Positions 44,705 through 55,493 of a stretch of 64,000 nt of DNA are shown one piece after another (within the stretch, counting starts at the first letter, position 1; every line of letters starts with the position of its first letter). The translations under genes were made by a program, and so were the position numbers. Below the pieces are notes generated by a model. It worked only from the letters and a program-made list of their open reading frames with translations. It had not been told where the DNA came from and searched no databases. Source of the DNA: Methyloversatilis thermotolerans (GTDB lineage: Bacteria > Pseudomonadota > Gammaproteobacteria > Burkholderiales > Rhodocyclaceae); NCBI RefSeq assembly GCF_000372885.1, contig NZ_KB889967.1, positions 1,243,215-1,307,214 of the forward strand. The letters are read 5' to 3'.

Positions 44705-45322
44705 TCAATAACAGTAATTTGAAAGAATTTCTTCGAGTTCATTCGAAACACCGTCCGCAGGTCGCGAAGCATCCAGCACGCGGATGCGTGCCGGCTCCGC
44801 CCGGGCGCGTTCAAGATAGGCCGCACGCACGCGATTGAAGAAAGCGGACTGTTCGCGTTCGAAACGATCGGGATCGCTGCCGGTGGTCGCCAGACGTCGG
44901 GCAGCCACCTCGCACGGCAAATCGAAAAGCAGCGTGAGCCCGGGCTTCAGGTCGCCGTGCACCCACTGTTCCAGTATGCCCAGCCGCTCCGCGGTCAGAC
45001 CCCGGCCGCCGCCCTGATAGGCGAAACTCGCGTCGGTGAAGCGGTCGCACAACACCCATTCACCGCGCGCCAGCGCCGGTTCGATCACCTGCGCGAGATG
45101 CTCGCGTCGGGCAGCGAACATGAGCAGCGCTTCGGTCTCCGCGTGCATGGCCTCATGCAGCAGCAGCGCGCGCAAGGATTCGCCCAGCGGCGTACCGCCG
45201 GGCTCGCGCGTCAGCAGGACCGCGTGACCGCGACTGCGCAGCCAGTCGGCGGTCCGTGCGATCTGCGTGCTCTTGCCGGCGCCGTCCATGCCCTCGAAAG
45301 TGATGAAATGCCTGTGATTCAT
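44705..45322 (-). CDS. tmk: Thymidylate kinase
   Basis: Protein of 205 residues: P-loop [22 protein letters not shown] motif in [30 protein letters not shown] and the lid-like [15 protein letters not shown]. It phosphorylates dTMP to dTDP. ATG 45322 ([11 protein letters not shown]) is the family start; frame upstream is not coding. Seven bases after mltG and directly before holB. Confidence 0.96.
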   Translation of the reverse strand: MNHRHFITFEGMDGAGKSTQIARTADWLRSRGHAVLLTREPGGTPLGESLRALLLHEAMHAETEALLMFAARREHLAQVIEPALARGEWVLCDRFTDASFAYQGGGRGLTAERLGILEQWVHGDLKPGLTLLFDLPCEVAARRLATTGSDPDRFEREQSAFFNRVRAAYLERARAEPARIRVLDASRPADGVSNELEEILSNYCY

Positions 45323-45329
45323 GATTCCG

Positions 45330-46343
45330 TCATTTGCGCGCCATCTTCGCCGGACGTCGCTGGTAGCGGTCGACGGCGCTGTTGTGTTCGGCGAGCGTAC
45401 GCGAGAATACGCTGCTGCCATCGCCGCGGGCGACGAAGTAAAGATAGTCGGTGCGGGCGGGATTCAGGGCCGCCTCGATCGACGCCCGACCCGGGGCGGA
45501 AATCGCGCTCGGCGGAAGGCCTCTCCGCATATAGGTGTTGAACGGACCGTCGGTGTTCAGATGGGCGCGCGTCAGATTGCCGTCGAAACGTTCGCCCAGA
45601 CCGTAGATCACCGCCGGATCGGTCTGCAGGGGCATGCCGGCGCGCAGGCGGTTCACGAAGACCGACGCCACGGTTGCCCGGTCGGCTTCGATGCCGGTTT
45701 CCTTCTCGACGATGGAGGCCATGATCAGCGCCTGCTCCGGCGAGGCATAGGGCAGGTCCGGCGCACGTTTCTGCCACGCCGCGTCGAGCTGGCGCCGCAT
45801 TGCGTGATGGGCGCGCTTCAGGATGTCCAGATCGCTGTCGCCGGCCGGGAAAAGATAGGTATCGGGAAAGAACCAACCTTCGGCCCATTGCGCATCGCTG
45901 CCCAGCCGCGTCATCAATGTCCGGTCGTCCATACCGGCCACCACCTGTTTCACATCCGGATGCGCGGCGAGCACTGCACGCATCTGCCGCAGCGTCCATC
46001 CTTCGATGAAACGGATTTCACGCAGGCTCACGTCACCGCGCGTCATCTGCTCGAGCAACTGCAACGGCGTGTGCCCGGCCTCGAAGGCATAGCTCCCCGC
46101 CTGCAGACGGGTGCCATCGACCGCGAAGCGACCGATCAGACCGAGCAGGCGGCCATCGACCGGAACGCCGGCGCTCTCGATCTGCAGCGCCGCCTGGCGC
46201 AGCGAAGTTCCGGGCCGCAGCGTGTACTCGATCGCATCGCCCGTCCAGTGCAGGGGCCGCGTTGCATACCAGGCCAGCGCCGCGATCGCCAACGCGGCGC
46301 ACAGCAGGGCAAGGACGAGCAAACGGACGAACAGACGGATCAT
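45330..46343 (-). CDS. mltG: Endolytic murein transglycosylase MltG
   Basis: Protein of 337 residues: N-terminal membrane helix ([20 protein letters not shown]), a LysM-like segment ([20 protein letters not shown]), and the YceG catalytic domain ([32 protein letters not shown] with catalytic E213, [34 protein letters not shown]). It cleaves nascent glycan strands in the inner membrane and sets their length. First gene of the run mltG-tmk-holB-pilZ-tatD-ank-queF. Diverges from ygfZ across 115 bases. Confidence 0.96.
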   Translation of the reverse strand: MIRLFVRLLVLALLCAALAIAALAWYATRPLHWTGDAIEYTLRPGTSLRQAALQIESAGVPVDGRLLGLIGRFAVDGTRLQAGSYAFEAGHTPLQLLEQMTRGDVSLREIRFIEGWTLRQMRAVLAAHPDVKQVVAGMDDRTLMTRLGSDAQWAEGWFFPDTYLFPAGDSDLDILKRAHHAMRRQLDAAWQKRAPDLPYASPEQALIMASIVEKETGIEADRATVASVFVNRLRAGMPLQTDPAVIYGLGERFDGNLTRAHLNTDGPFNTYMRRGLPPSAISAPGRASIEAALNPARTDYLYFVARGDGSSVFSRTLAEHNSAVDRYQRRPAKMARK

Positions 46344-46458
46344 CGGGTGCAGGAGTGACGCTGTGAGCGGGGACGAAGGAAGGCGGGCGCGAAGTCAGCA
46401 CGGCGTTTCCCGTATGTTACCTTTTCGACAGCGTTCAACTTTCGGGATTCGCAACATC

Positions 46459-47490
46459 ATGATGCTCATGGACCTCCCCCCTGCAGGCACCCTGACCGAG
46501 GACGGACAGTTCGCCGCCGTCGTCGACGCCAGCGAGGAAATGCGCGCCGCGCGCGAAGGCACGGTGCTGGTGCCGCTGACCCATCTGGCGCGTTTGCGCG
46601 CCGAGGGCGAGGATGCGGCCACCTTCCTGCACAATCTGATGACCAACGATGTGAAGTCGCTGAGCGCGGACGACGTGCGGTACGCCGGTTTCTGCACCGC
46701 GAAGGGTCGCATGCTGGCGAGTTTCCTGATCTGGCGCGACAGCGCCGGCATCGTGCTGCAACTGCCGCAGGGACTGGCGGAAGCCCTGCGCAAGAAGCTC
46801 GCCATGTACATCCTGCGGGCGAAAGCGACCCTCACCGATGGCAGCGCCGCGCTGCCCGCTCTGGGGCTGGCCGGCCGCGGTGCCGAAGCCGCATTGAGCG
46901 CCGCCGGCCTGCCGGTCCCCGCAGTCGCGATGACGCAGGCGCAGGCGGACGGTGTCGCCGTGCTGCGGCTGGCCTCCGACCGCTTCGAAATCCTTCCGCC
47001 GCCGGAGCGGCTCGAATCCGTATGGCGCGCGCTGGCCGCTCACGCAACGCCGGCAGGATCGCCCGCCTGGCGCTGGTTCGACATCCGCGATGGCCTGGCG
47101 AGCATATGGCCGGCCACGCAGGAAGAGTTCGTTCCACAGATGGTGAATTTCGAGCTGAGTGGTGGCGTGAGTTTCAAGAAGGGTTGCTATCCGGGGCAGG
47201 AGATCGTCGCCCGCACGCAGTACCTCGGCAAACTCAAGCGCCGCATGTATCGCGCGTCCGCCGATTGCGCGCCGCCGGCGCCCGGTACGCCGGTGTACGG
47301 CCGGGACACGAAGGACCAGGCCTGCGGGGCGGTGGTCGACGCGGTGGCGCTGCCGGACGGCGGATGCGAACTGCTGGCGGTCGTACAGATGTCCAGCACC
47401 GAAGCCGGACCGGTGACGCTGGGCAGCCTGTCCGGCAGCCCGCTTTCCTTTCTGCCCCTGCCGTACGCGCTCGGCGAAAACGAAGGTTGA
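46459..47490 (+). CDS. ygfZ: Folate-binding Fe-S cluster protein YgfZ
   Basis: Protein of 343 residues of the YgfZ/GcvT-like family: LVPLTHLARLRAEGEDAATF, GFCTAKGRMLASFLIWRD, and the signature KKGCYPGQEIVARTQYLGKL with the conserved cysteine. It uses tetrahydrofolate to support repair or synthesis of certain Fe-S enzymes. Three ATGs are possible starts (46459, 46462, 46468); no strong ribosome site distinguishes them. Divergent from mltG. Confidence 0.93.
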   Translation: MMLMDLPPAGTLTEDGQFAAVVDASEEMRAAREGTVLVPLTHLARLRAEGEDAATFLHNLMTNDVKSLSADDVRYAGFCTAKGRMLASFLIWRDSAGIVLQLPQGLAEALRKKLAMYILRAKATLTDGSAALPALGLAGRGAEAALSAAGLPVPAVAMTQAQADGVAVLRLASDRFEILPPPERLESVWRALAAHATPAGSPAWRWFDIRDGLASIWPATQEEFVPQMVNFELSGGVSFKKGCYPGQEIVARTQYLGKLKRRMYRASADCAPPAPGTPVYGRDTKDQACGAVVDAVALPDGGCELLAVVQMSSTEAGPVTLGSLSGSPLSFLPLPYALGENEG

Positions 47491-47777
47491 TGACACCCAT
47501 CGACTACTACATCTACTACCGCATCGATCCGCATCGCGAAGCGGCCCTGCGCGCAGCGGTCGCGAGCATGCAGGCGTCGCTGCGCGCGGCAACGGGTGTA
47601 GCCGGTCGCCTGCGGCGCAGGCTGGATGATCCGTCGACCTGGATGGAGGTGTATGAAGGGGTGACCGATCCGCGCCGATTCGAGATCGAACTCGGGCTGC
47701 ACGTGCTGCGCCACGGGCTGGTCGAGTATCTGAAGCAGGATGGCGTGCGTCATCTGGAACGATTCCGGGTCGCCTAG
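47490..47777 (+). CDS. DUF4936 family protein
   Basis: Small soluble protein of 95 residues (DYYIYYRIDPHREAALRAAV, TWMEVYEGVTDPRRFEIELG) with a ferredoxin-like dimeric alpha-beta pattern. Function unknown. The ATG shares one base with the ygfZ stop (TGATG), so translation is coupled. Confidence 0.82.
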   Translation: MTPIDYYIYYRIDPHREAALRAAVASMQASLRAATGVAGRLRRRLDDPSTWMEVYEGVTDPRRFEIELGLHVLRHGLVEYLKQDGVRHLERFRVA

Positions 47778-47796
47778 CCCGGCACCGGGGATCCGC

Positions 47797-48582
47797 ATGT
47801 GCCTCATCGTATTCGCCTGGTCACCGGATACGCCGCAGCGGCTGTTGCTGGCGGCGAACCGCGATGAGTTCCACGCGCGACCGACGCGGCCTCTGGATGT
47901 GTGGGCAGGCTTGCCGTGGCTGATCGCCGGGCAGGATCTCGAATCCGGCGGCACCTGGCTGGGCTTCACGCGCAATGGTCGTTTCGCCGCACTGACCAAT
48001 TTCCGCGATCCCGCGCGTGCGCGCGCCGCGGCCCGGTCACGCGGGCGACTCGTGCTCGATTTCCTGGCCGGGCAACGCGAAGCCCGTGCTTACGCACGGG
48101 ATGCCGCAGCGGTCGCCGCCGGCTACAACGGCTTCAATCTGCTGCTCGGCGATGGCCGCGCACTATGGTGGGTTGGCCACAGAAACGGCGAAGCGCCCGC
48201 GGTCGCATGCCTGCCCCCCGGCATTCATGCGGTATCCAATCATCGTCCGGGTACGCCCTGGCCCAAACTGGTGCTGGCCCGGGATGGCCTGGGCGACATC
48301 ATGCGCACCTGCCGGAGCGGCGGCCCGCAGTACGAAGCGCTGTTCAGGATGCTGCTGGACCGCCGGCCCGCCTCCGACGAGGCCTTGCCCGATACCGGCG
48401 TGGGGCTGGAGCGAGAACGGCAACTTTCATCGGTGTTCGTGGTCGGCGAGGAGTACGGCACTCGCTGCAGCACGATCGCGGAAATCAGCGATGGCCGGCT
48501 GTATGTCGAGGAGCGACGGTTTTCCCCGGATGGCGGGGTATCGGGCCGCACTCGCGTCGATCTGCCAGTGGCGGGCATGTGA
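47797..48582 (+). CDS. NRDE family protein
   Basis: Protein of 261 residues starting MCLIVFAWSPD with the name-giving motif AANRDEFHARPT and then AGLPWLIAGQDLESGGTWLG, GRFAALTNFRDP and HAVSNHRPGTPWPKL. The N-terminal MC suggests an Ntn-hydrolase-like catalytic cysteine (Cys2 after Met removal), as proposed for the TANGO2/NRDE family; bacterial members have been linked to haem handling. Nineteen bases after the DUF4936 gene on the same strand. Confidence 0.88.
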   Translation: MCLIVFAWSPDTPQRLLLAANRDEFHARPTRPLDVWAGLPWLIAGQDLESGGTWLGFTRNGRFAALTNFRDPARARAAARSRGRLVLDFLAGQREARAYARDAAAVAAGYNGFNLLLGDGRALWWVGHRNGEAPAVACLPPGIHAVSNHRPGTPWPKLVLARDGLGDIMRTCRSGGPQYEALFRMLLDRRPASDEALPDTGVGLERERQLSSVFVVGEEYGTRCSTIAEISDGRLYVEERRFSPDGGVSGRTRVDLPVAGM

Positions 48583-48659
48583 TCGATGTCGCGGCCGGAG
48601 GACGCCTGCCCGGTCAAGTTCGCAGCAGCATGGTCGATGACAGACGGCATTCAGACGAC

Positions 48660-50399
48660 ATGACACTCATGACAATTGCCACCCTGCTCCCGGAGGACGA
48701 GGACGCCCGACTGCGCGCGCTGCAGGACAGCGGCCTGCTCGATACTGGGCCGGAACAGGCCTACGACGACCTCACGATGCTTGCGTCGCAACTGTGCGGC
48801 ACACCGGTGGCGCTGGTGAGCCTGGTGGACCGGGATCGCCAGTGGTTCAAGTCGCGCGTGGGGTTTGCGGCCGAGCAGACGCCGCGCGAACTGGCCTTCT
48901 GCGCACATGCCATCCTGCAGCGGGACGTCATGATCGTGGCGGATGCGCGGACCGATCCGCGTTTCGCCGACAATCCGCTGGTGACGGGCAGTCCTGGTAT
49001 CCGCTTCTATGCCGGCGCTCCGCTCGAGGTGTCGTCCGGCCATCGCATCGGCACGCTGTGCGTCATTGACACCGCGCCACGGCAGCTGACCGACACGCAG
49101 CGCGCTGCGCTCGAGGCATTGAGCCGGCAGGTCGTCGCGCAGATCGAACTTCGGCGCAAGGTAGTCGAACTGGAACGGGCACGACGTCGGCAGGCCGCCT
49201 TCGAGCGGCAGTTGCAGGATTTCAACAAGGAGCTGACGTCCCAGGTGAGCGAGCGCACCCAGGCGCTGCTTGCCCAGCTCGACCGCGCCAACCTCTACTT
49301 CGATGCGGTCGGCAGCATGATGGTGATCGCCGATCGCGAGGGCCGCATCGTGCGCGCCAACAACGCTGCCGGAAAGGTGCTCGGCCACGCGCCGGACGCG
49401 CTGGTCGGCGAGGACTGGTTCGCGCTGTGCTTTCCGCCGGACGAGGAAGCGGCGGGACGGCGCTTCTTCGCATCGCTGATCGGCGGCGAGCATGGCAAGG
49501 AAAGACGATTCCGCGGTCATGTCATGACCGCCGACGGCCGGCGCCGCATCATAGGCTGGCATACCACGCTGCTGGACGATGACACCGGCCTGCCGGGCGA
49601 ACTGCTGGGCGTGGGCGAGGACATGACAGACCGGCTCGCCGCCGAGGAGCAGTTGCTGCAGACCCTGCAGCAACTGGAACACAGCAATATCGCGCTGCAG
49701 CAGTTCGTGCACGTTGCTTCGCACGATCTGCGTGAACCGATCAACTCGATACTCAATTTCGCGCGCCTGCTCGCGCGCGAGGGCTCGTCGCTGGATGCGG
49801 ATCGTCGCGCCCGCTTCGTCGAATTCATCGTGCGCGGCGGCGAGCGTCTGCGAGCGCTGGTCGACGACCTGCTCGCCTATGTGCGACTGGACAGCGCCGA
49901 ACTGCACTGCGCGCCGGTCGCCCTCGGCGAACTGGTGGACGACATCCGGCATGCATTGAGTGATGCGCTGCTGCGCAGCGGCGCCGAACTTCGGGTCGGT
50001 GCGCTGCCGGTCACGCTGGGCGACCGCAGCCTGCTCGGTCTGGTACTGCAGAACCTGATCGGCAATGCGCTCAAGTTCCAGCCCGCCGATGGCACGCCAC
50101 GCGTGACGGTGGAGGCCGAGTCGCTGAAGCAGGAAATCCGGGTATCGGTCCGGGACAATGGAATCGGCATCGCGCCAGAATACCAGGAACGCATTTTCCA
50201 GACCTTCCAGCGCCTGCACAGTCGCAGCGAGTACGAAGGGACCGGCCTGGGTCTGGCCTTGTGCCGGCGCATCGCCGAAATGCACGGCGGCCGGCTGCAG
50301 GTGGAATCCGCGGTCGGCATGGGGAGCCGCTTCATCCTCACACTGCCCCGGCATGAGGGTGCTCGCGATCCGTCTCGACATGAGGAGGATGCAGGATGA
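48660..50399 (+). CDS. GAF-PAS hybrid-partner histidine kinase
   Basis: Cytoplasmic kinase of 579 residues: GAF domain (about 15-165; RLRALQDSGLLDTGPEQAYD, ELAFCAHAILQRDVMIVADA, YAGAPLE), coiled-coil linker (about 165-210), PAS domain (about 215-335; MMVIADREGRIVRANNAAGK), HisKA with VHVASHDLREPINSILNFAR (phospho-acceptor H355) and HATPase (LIGNALKFQ, DNGIGIAPEYQERIFQTFQR, GTGLGLALCRRIAEM). This kinase architecture resembles bacteriophytochrome-like and light/oxygen sensors, but no chromophore cysteine is recognisable. ATG 48630 is an earlier possible start. Four-base overlap with the receiver gene. Confidence 0.88.
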   Translation: MTLMTIATLLPEDEDARLRALQDSGLLDTGPEQAYDDLTMLASQLCGTPVALVSLVDRDRQWFKSRVGFAAEQTPRELAFCAHAILQRDVMIVADARTDPRFADNPLVTGSPGIRFYAGAPLEVSSGHRIGTLCVIDTAPRQLTDTQRAALEALSRQVVAQIELRRKVVELERARRRQAAFERQLQDFNKELTSQVSERTQALLAQLDRANLYFDAVGSMMVIADREGRIVRANNAAGKVLGHAPDALVGEDWFALCFPPDEEAAGRRFFASLIGGEHGKERRFRGHVMTADGRRRIIGWHTTLLDDDTGLPGELLGVGEDMTDRLAAEEQLLQTLQQLEHSNIALQQFVHVASHDLREPINSILNFARLLAREGSSLDADRRARFVEFIVRGGERLRALVDDLLAYVRLDSAELHCAPVALGELVDDIRHALSDALLRSGAELRVGALPVTLGDRSLLGLVLQNLIGNALKFQPADGTPRVTVEAESLKQEIRVSVRDNGIGIAPEYQERIFQTFQRLHSRSEYEGTGLGLALCRRIAEMHGGRLQVESAVGMGSRFILTLPRHEGARDPSRHEEDAG

Positions 50400-50821
50400 C
50401 TCCGCCGCTGCGCGCGATCGCGCTGATCGACGACAACGACGCCGACAACTTCTTCCATGGCATGCTGCTCGAGCGCTCCGGCATCACCGGCCGGGTCGAC
50501 GTGTTCGAATCGGCCGAAAGAGCGCTGGCATGGTTTGTCGCGAGCCCGGACCACGATATCGACCTCATACTGCTCGACATCAATATGCCGCGCATGGATG
50601 GCTTCGAATTCCTCGACGCTTTCCATCTTCTGCCCGCGGACAGCATCCGCGGCACGCGGATCTACATGCTCAGTTCATCGCCCATGGATGCCGACCGCAA
50701 CCGCGCCATGGCCTACGCCCGGGTAGACGGGTTCATCGTCAAACCGCTGGATGAGGCTGCAATCCGCGCACTGAGCATGCACATCGCCGTCCCCGACAAC
50801 GGAGAAGCCGCCGAACGCTAG
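50396..50821 (+). CDS. Single-domain response regulator
   Basis: Receiver-only protein of 141 residues: acidic pair in LIDDNDADNFFHGM, phospho-acceptor D61 in LILLDINMPRMDGFEFL, conserved S in MLSSSPMDADR and K in GFIVKPLDE. This Rcp1-like type (longer loops) usually pairs with phytochrome-like kinases without output domain. Overlaps the kinase gene by ATGA, so the two form a pair; the downstream target is unknown. Its TAG stop shares the palindrome CTAG with the convergent GNAT gene. Confidence 0.92.
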   Translation: MTPPLRAIALIDDNDADNFFHGMLLERSGITGRVDVFESAERALAWFVASPDHDIDLILLDINMPRMDGFEFLDAFHLLPADSIRGTRIYMLSSSPMDADRNRAMAYARVDGFIVKPLDEAAIRALSMHIAVPDNGEAAER

Positions 50822-51255
50822 AGCTCACGTCGCATCGTCAGGTGCGGAATACCCGCCTCGTCGAATACCTCGCCCTCAGCGCGAAAGCCTTCCTTCTCGT
50901 AGAAGCCGAGCGCATGCGTCTGCGCGTGCAACACGATGCACCTCATGCCGCGGCGTACCGCCTCATCCAGCAGCGCCCGCAACACGGCGCGCCCGGCCCC
51001 GCGGCCACGCCGGTGAGCCCGCACCGCGAGGCGTCCGACCTGGCCGTCCGGCAGCAGACGGCCGCAGGCCACCGCCTCATCGGCCAGCCACGCCAGCGCG
51101 TGCACGCTGCGTGCGTCATCTTCGTCCCATTCCAGTTCTTCGGGCACCGACTGCTCGACGATGAACACCTCGCGGCGCAAGGTCTCGAGCCAGGGCCGAA
51201 GCACGTCCCAGGAGCCAAGCACAAGGCGGACAGGTGGATCATCGGAAGGCGACAT
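50818..51255 (-). CDS. GNAT family N-acetyltransferase
   Basis: Protein of 145 residues of the ElaA-like type: VRLVLGSWDVLRPWLETLRR, VFIVEQSVPEELEWDEDDA, acetyl-CoA loop LAVRAHRRGRGAGRAVLRAL, and ALGFYEKEGFRAEGEVFDEA near the end. Substrate unknown. Convergent with and overlapping the receiver gene by four bases; both stop codons lie in CTAG. Confidence 0.9.
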   Translation of the reverse strand: MSPSDDPPVRLVLGSWDVLRPWLETLRREVFIVEQSVPEELEWDEDDARSVHALAWLADEAVACGRLLPDGQVGRLAVRAHRRGRGAGRAVLRALLDEAVRRGMRCIVLHAQTHALGFYEKEGFRAEGEVFDEAGIPHLTMRREL

Positions 51256-51308
51256 GGCAGGGACGGACGCCGGTCAGTGCAGGTATCGGAATCCCGCCGA
51301 TGCGATCA

Positions 51309-51787
51309 TCAGCCGCGGATGAATACTTCGGTGCCTGCCGCGACCAGATCGAACAGTTCGACGATGTCGCGGTTGCGCATGCGCACACAGCCGATCGAAC
51401 CCGGCACGCCCATCTCGACCGTATCGGGACTGCCATGCAGATAGACATAGCGCCGCATGGTATCCACCTCGCCCAGACGGTTGACACCCGGTTCGCAGCC
51501 GGACAGCCAGAGGATGCGGGTCAGTATCCAGTCCCGTCCGGGATGGGCCGCCGCCAGTTCGGGGGACCAGATCTCGCCGGTTGGCCGGCGTCGCACGAAC
51601 ACGGTGCCAAGCGGCTGGCCGGCACCGATGCACGCGCGGACGATATGCCGGCCACGCGGCGTGCGATAGCTGCCGCGCTGTTCGCCGACGCCGTTACGGG
51701 CGGTCGATACACGGTAACGACGCATCAGCACGTCCGCCTCGTCATGCAGGGACAGCCACTGTGAGGGCACATCGATGACGATGCGCA

Positions 51788-51788
<1 letters not shown>
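51309..51788 (-). CDS. L,D-transpeptidase (YkuD domain)
   Basis: Protein of 159 residues with a complete catalytic motif: HGSPDTVEMG followed by GSIGCVRMRNRDIVELF, giving the His and the nucleophilic Cys of YkuD enzymes, which make 3-3 peptidoglycan crosslinks or anchor proteins. It starts MRIVIDVPSQWLSL with no signal peptide, which is unusual for a periplasmic enzyme but occurs in short YkuD proteins. The ATG shares one base with the tadA stop (TGATG). Confidence 0.9.
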
Positions 51789-53168
<1,380 letters not shown>

Positions 53169-53214
53169 GCGGACATTCAGACTGAAACCGTGATGCGGGA
53201 TAGGACAGTACGCA

Positions 53215-54078
53215 TCACGGCTCGTTCATCACCGATCCGACCAGCGTCGCGCTGGCGGTCACCAGTTCGTCGGCCAGCCGACGCAGCCGGGAAGCCCGGC
53301 TCACGTTCTTGCGGGCCACCATGAGCGCGCCACTCGCGCGCACCGCAATGGTCTGCGCGTCCGCGTACTCGGCGCCCGCGGGCGTATCGATGAGGATGAC
53401 GTCGAAATCCTTGGAGAGCTGAGCGAGCAACTGGCTGAACACCGGACGCGACAGGAGTTCCTGCGGATTGGGTGGAACCGCGCCCGCTGGCATGACGCAC
53501 AGGTCGAGCAGCGCGGGCACACGCTGCACTGCCTCGGGGCCGCCGCGACCGGCCAGCGTTTCGGAAAGCCCGACGCGGTTGTTGATGGAAAAGAGATGAT
53601 GCTGGCGCGGGTTGCGCATGTCGGCATCGATCAGCAGCGTGCGTTCGCCGAGCTGTGAAAACACCACCGCCAGATTGGCCGCGATGAAGCTGCGCCCCTC
53701 GCCACGCTCGGGGCTGACGATGGCCAGTGTCTTGCGCTCGGCCTCGGCATCGAACCAGCGCAGCATGAGCTGGCTGCGCAGCGCACGCAGTTCCTCGACC
53801 TGATGGGTGAACGGACGGTAGGCGGCAATCACCTCGTCGCTCACCGCGCTCTCGCCGGGCTGCAGGAAGGGATAATCGAACTGGCGCGACAGCGCGAACT
53901 GGATGTCCGATTCCTTCAGCAGACCGAGCGAAATGGCGGCATCGCCAAAACGCAACCCGCGTTCGCGCTGCAGACGCAGGATACGTTCGGCACCATCCGG
54001 GCTCAGGCGGCCGGCGTCGATCAGGATGGCGCCAATGGCGCGGCCGGATCCGGAATCCAGGGTAGTGGGTGCATTCAT
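53215..54078 (-). CDS. epsG: EpsG, polysaccharide chain-length ATPase with N-terminal MshEN-like domain
   Basis: Protein of 287 residues. Residues 14-37 and 43-66 form two 24-residue motifs with five residues between ([10 protein letters not shown]...LRLQ and [10 protein letters not shown]...LSRQ), the MshEN pattern, which in MshE-type ATPases binds c-di-GMP. The second motif is near-complete, the first lacks the leading Arg/Leu. From about 95 a BY-kinase-like P-loop ATPase follows: [20 protein letters not shown] (Walker A with Arg in the Lys position), [12 protein letters not shown] (Walker A') and [10 protein letters not shown] (Walker B). There is no tyrosine-rich C terminus. The partner is EpsF, encoded 11 bases upstream. 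It controls polymer length and export. Confidence 0.9.
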   Translation of the reverse strand: MNAPTTLDSGSGRAIGAILIDAGRLSPDGAERILRLQRERGLRFGDAAISLGLLKESDIQFALSRQFDYPFLQPGESAVSDEVIAAYRPFTHQVEELRALRSQLMLRWFDAEAERKTLAIVSPERGEGRSFIAANLAVVFSQLGERTLLIDADMRNPRQHHLFSINNRVGLSETLAGRGGPEAVQRVPALLDLCVMPAGAVPPNPQELLSRPVFSQLLAQLSKDFDVILIDTPAGAEYADAQTIAVRASGALMVARKNVSRASRLRRLADELVTASATLVGSVMNEP

Positions 54079-54089
54079 CTGTCTGTCCT

Positions 54090-55481
54090 TCAGGCCGCTG
54101 CCGCACGCGCGCGCTTCGCGCTCTTGTTGAATTTCACCGCCGAAACCAGGCCAAGCACCGGCACGCCCAGAAGCTGCTGCAGATCGTCGTCGCCGCGCAC
54201 GCGCTGGTCGAGCAGTTCGAGCAGCAGCACCGTCCCGACCGCAAGCAGGGTACCCAGGAATATGGACACCAGCGTATTCAGCAGAATATTCGGGCTCGAG
54301 GGCTCGATCGGCGGAATGGCGGGCGTCAGCACCACGATATTGGTCTGTGTGGTCTGGCTTTCCAGAGTGGTCTGGGTGAAGCGCTGCGCCACCGCGTCAT
54401 AGGCACGCTGCGCGCTTTCGACCTCGCGCTGCAGCACGGCCAGGTCATCGCGCTGCTTCTTCAGCTCCAGCACGCGCGCCTTCTGGGCACTGAGCGCGGC
54501 ACGCACTTCGGCTTCGCGCTGCACGTTCACGCGGTTGCTGGTACCCAGCGTACTGGCCACCTTTTTCATTTCCGCTTCGAGCTTGGCCTTCATCACGTCG
54601 ACCTCGCCCTGGGCGCGCTGGTATTCAGGGTGATTGCGGCCGTAACGCTGGCTCATTTCGTTCAGCCTCGCTTCACCGCGCGCCAGTTCGGACTTCAGGC
54701 CGATGATGAGCGAGTTCTGCTGCACCTCGGGCAGGCTGTCGAGCTGCTGCGCATTGCCGACCTGGGCCTGGCGCGATGCGGTATCGCTGCGCTGGGCCTG
54801 GATGGCCGTGTACTGGCTGGACAGCTCGGCCAGCCGCGCATTCTCGATGTCGAGGCGCTCGTCGGTGGCGACGATGCCGCTTTCCATCTGGAAGGCCGAC
54901 AGCTTGTTCTGCGCCTTCTCGAGTTCCTCGCGCAGGGCCTTCGACTGGCCGGCGAACCAGCTCGCGTACTGCTTGGCAGGCTCGATCTTCAGTTCCAGAT
55001 TGGTATCGATATAGGCCTGGGCAAAGGCGTTGGCCACCGCGGCGGAAAAAGCCGGATCCTGGCCGTCGAAGCCGATGGCCAGCACATTCGATTCGCGCGA
55101 TGGCTTCACGTCGAGCTTTTTCTTCAGCAATTCGGCGTAATAGGCCTCGATAGACCCCTGGCCTTCGGTCGCCTGCCGCCACTGCTCGATGGCCTGCGGG
55201 CTCTTTTCGAAGCCGAGCATGCGCACCACGCGCTGTGCGACGCGATCGGAAGTCACGATATCGACCTGGGTCGCCATGTAGCCCGGTGTGACCAGGGCGG
55301 GCAAGGTGACGCCGAGAATGGGGTCGGGCGACTTCACGTCGATCAGCACCGACGTGGTCGACGTGTATTGCTTGGGCAGCACCAGACTGACCGCGACCGT
55401 GGTCGCGACCACGATGAACAGCACGGCAACGCCGACCAGCCAGCGCGCGCGGAGGATAAGCAGGAATTGCTGGAATGTCAT
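54090..55481 (-). CDS. epsF: EpsF, polysaccharide chain-length determinant (Wzz/PCP family)
   Basis: Protein of 463 residues: N-terminal membrane helix (ARWLVGVAVLFIVVATTVAV), Wzz domain (YTSTTSVLIDVKSPDPILGV), a long periplasmic coiled-coil region (about 170-390) and a second helix near 415-435 (LLNTLVSIFLGTLLAVGTVL) with a short cytoplasmic end (VRGDDDLQQLLGVPVLGLVS). It lacks its own kinase domain, which is supplied by EpsG. Sets chain length in the inner membrane together with EpsG and EpsE. Twelve bases after epsE. Confidence 0.94.
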   Translation of the reverse strand: MTFQQFLLILRARWLVGVAVLFIVVATTVAVSLVLPKQYTSTTSVLIDVKSPDPILGVTLPALVTPGYMATQVDIVTSDRVAQRVVRMLGFEKSPQAIEQWRQATEGQGSIEAYYAELLKKKLDVKPSRESNVLAIGFDGQDPAFSAAVANAFAQAYIDTNLELKIEPAKQYASWFAGQSKALREELEKAQNKLSAFQMESGIVATDERLDIENARLAELSSQYTAIQAQRSDTASRQAQVGNAQQLDSLPEVQQNSLIIGLKSELARGEARLNEMSQRYGRNHPEYQRAQGEVDVMKAKLEAEMKKVASTLGTSNRVNVQREAEVRAALSAQKARVLELKKQRDDLAVLQREVESAQRAYDAVAQRFTQTTLESQTTQTNIVVLTPAIPPIEPSSPNILLNTLVSIFLGTLLAVGTVLLLELLDQRVRGDDDLQQLLGVPVLGLVSAVKFNKSAKRARAAAA

Positions 55482-55493
55482 GAATCCATCCGA

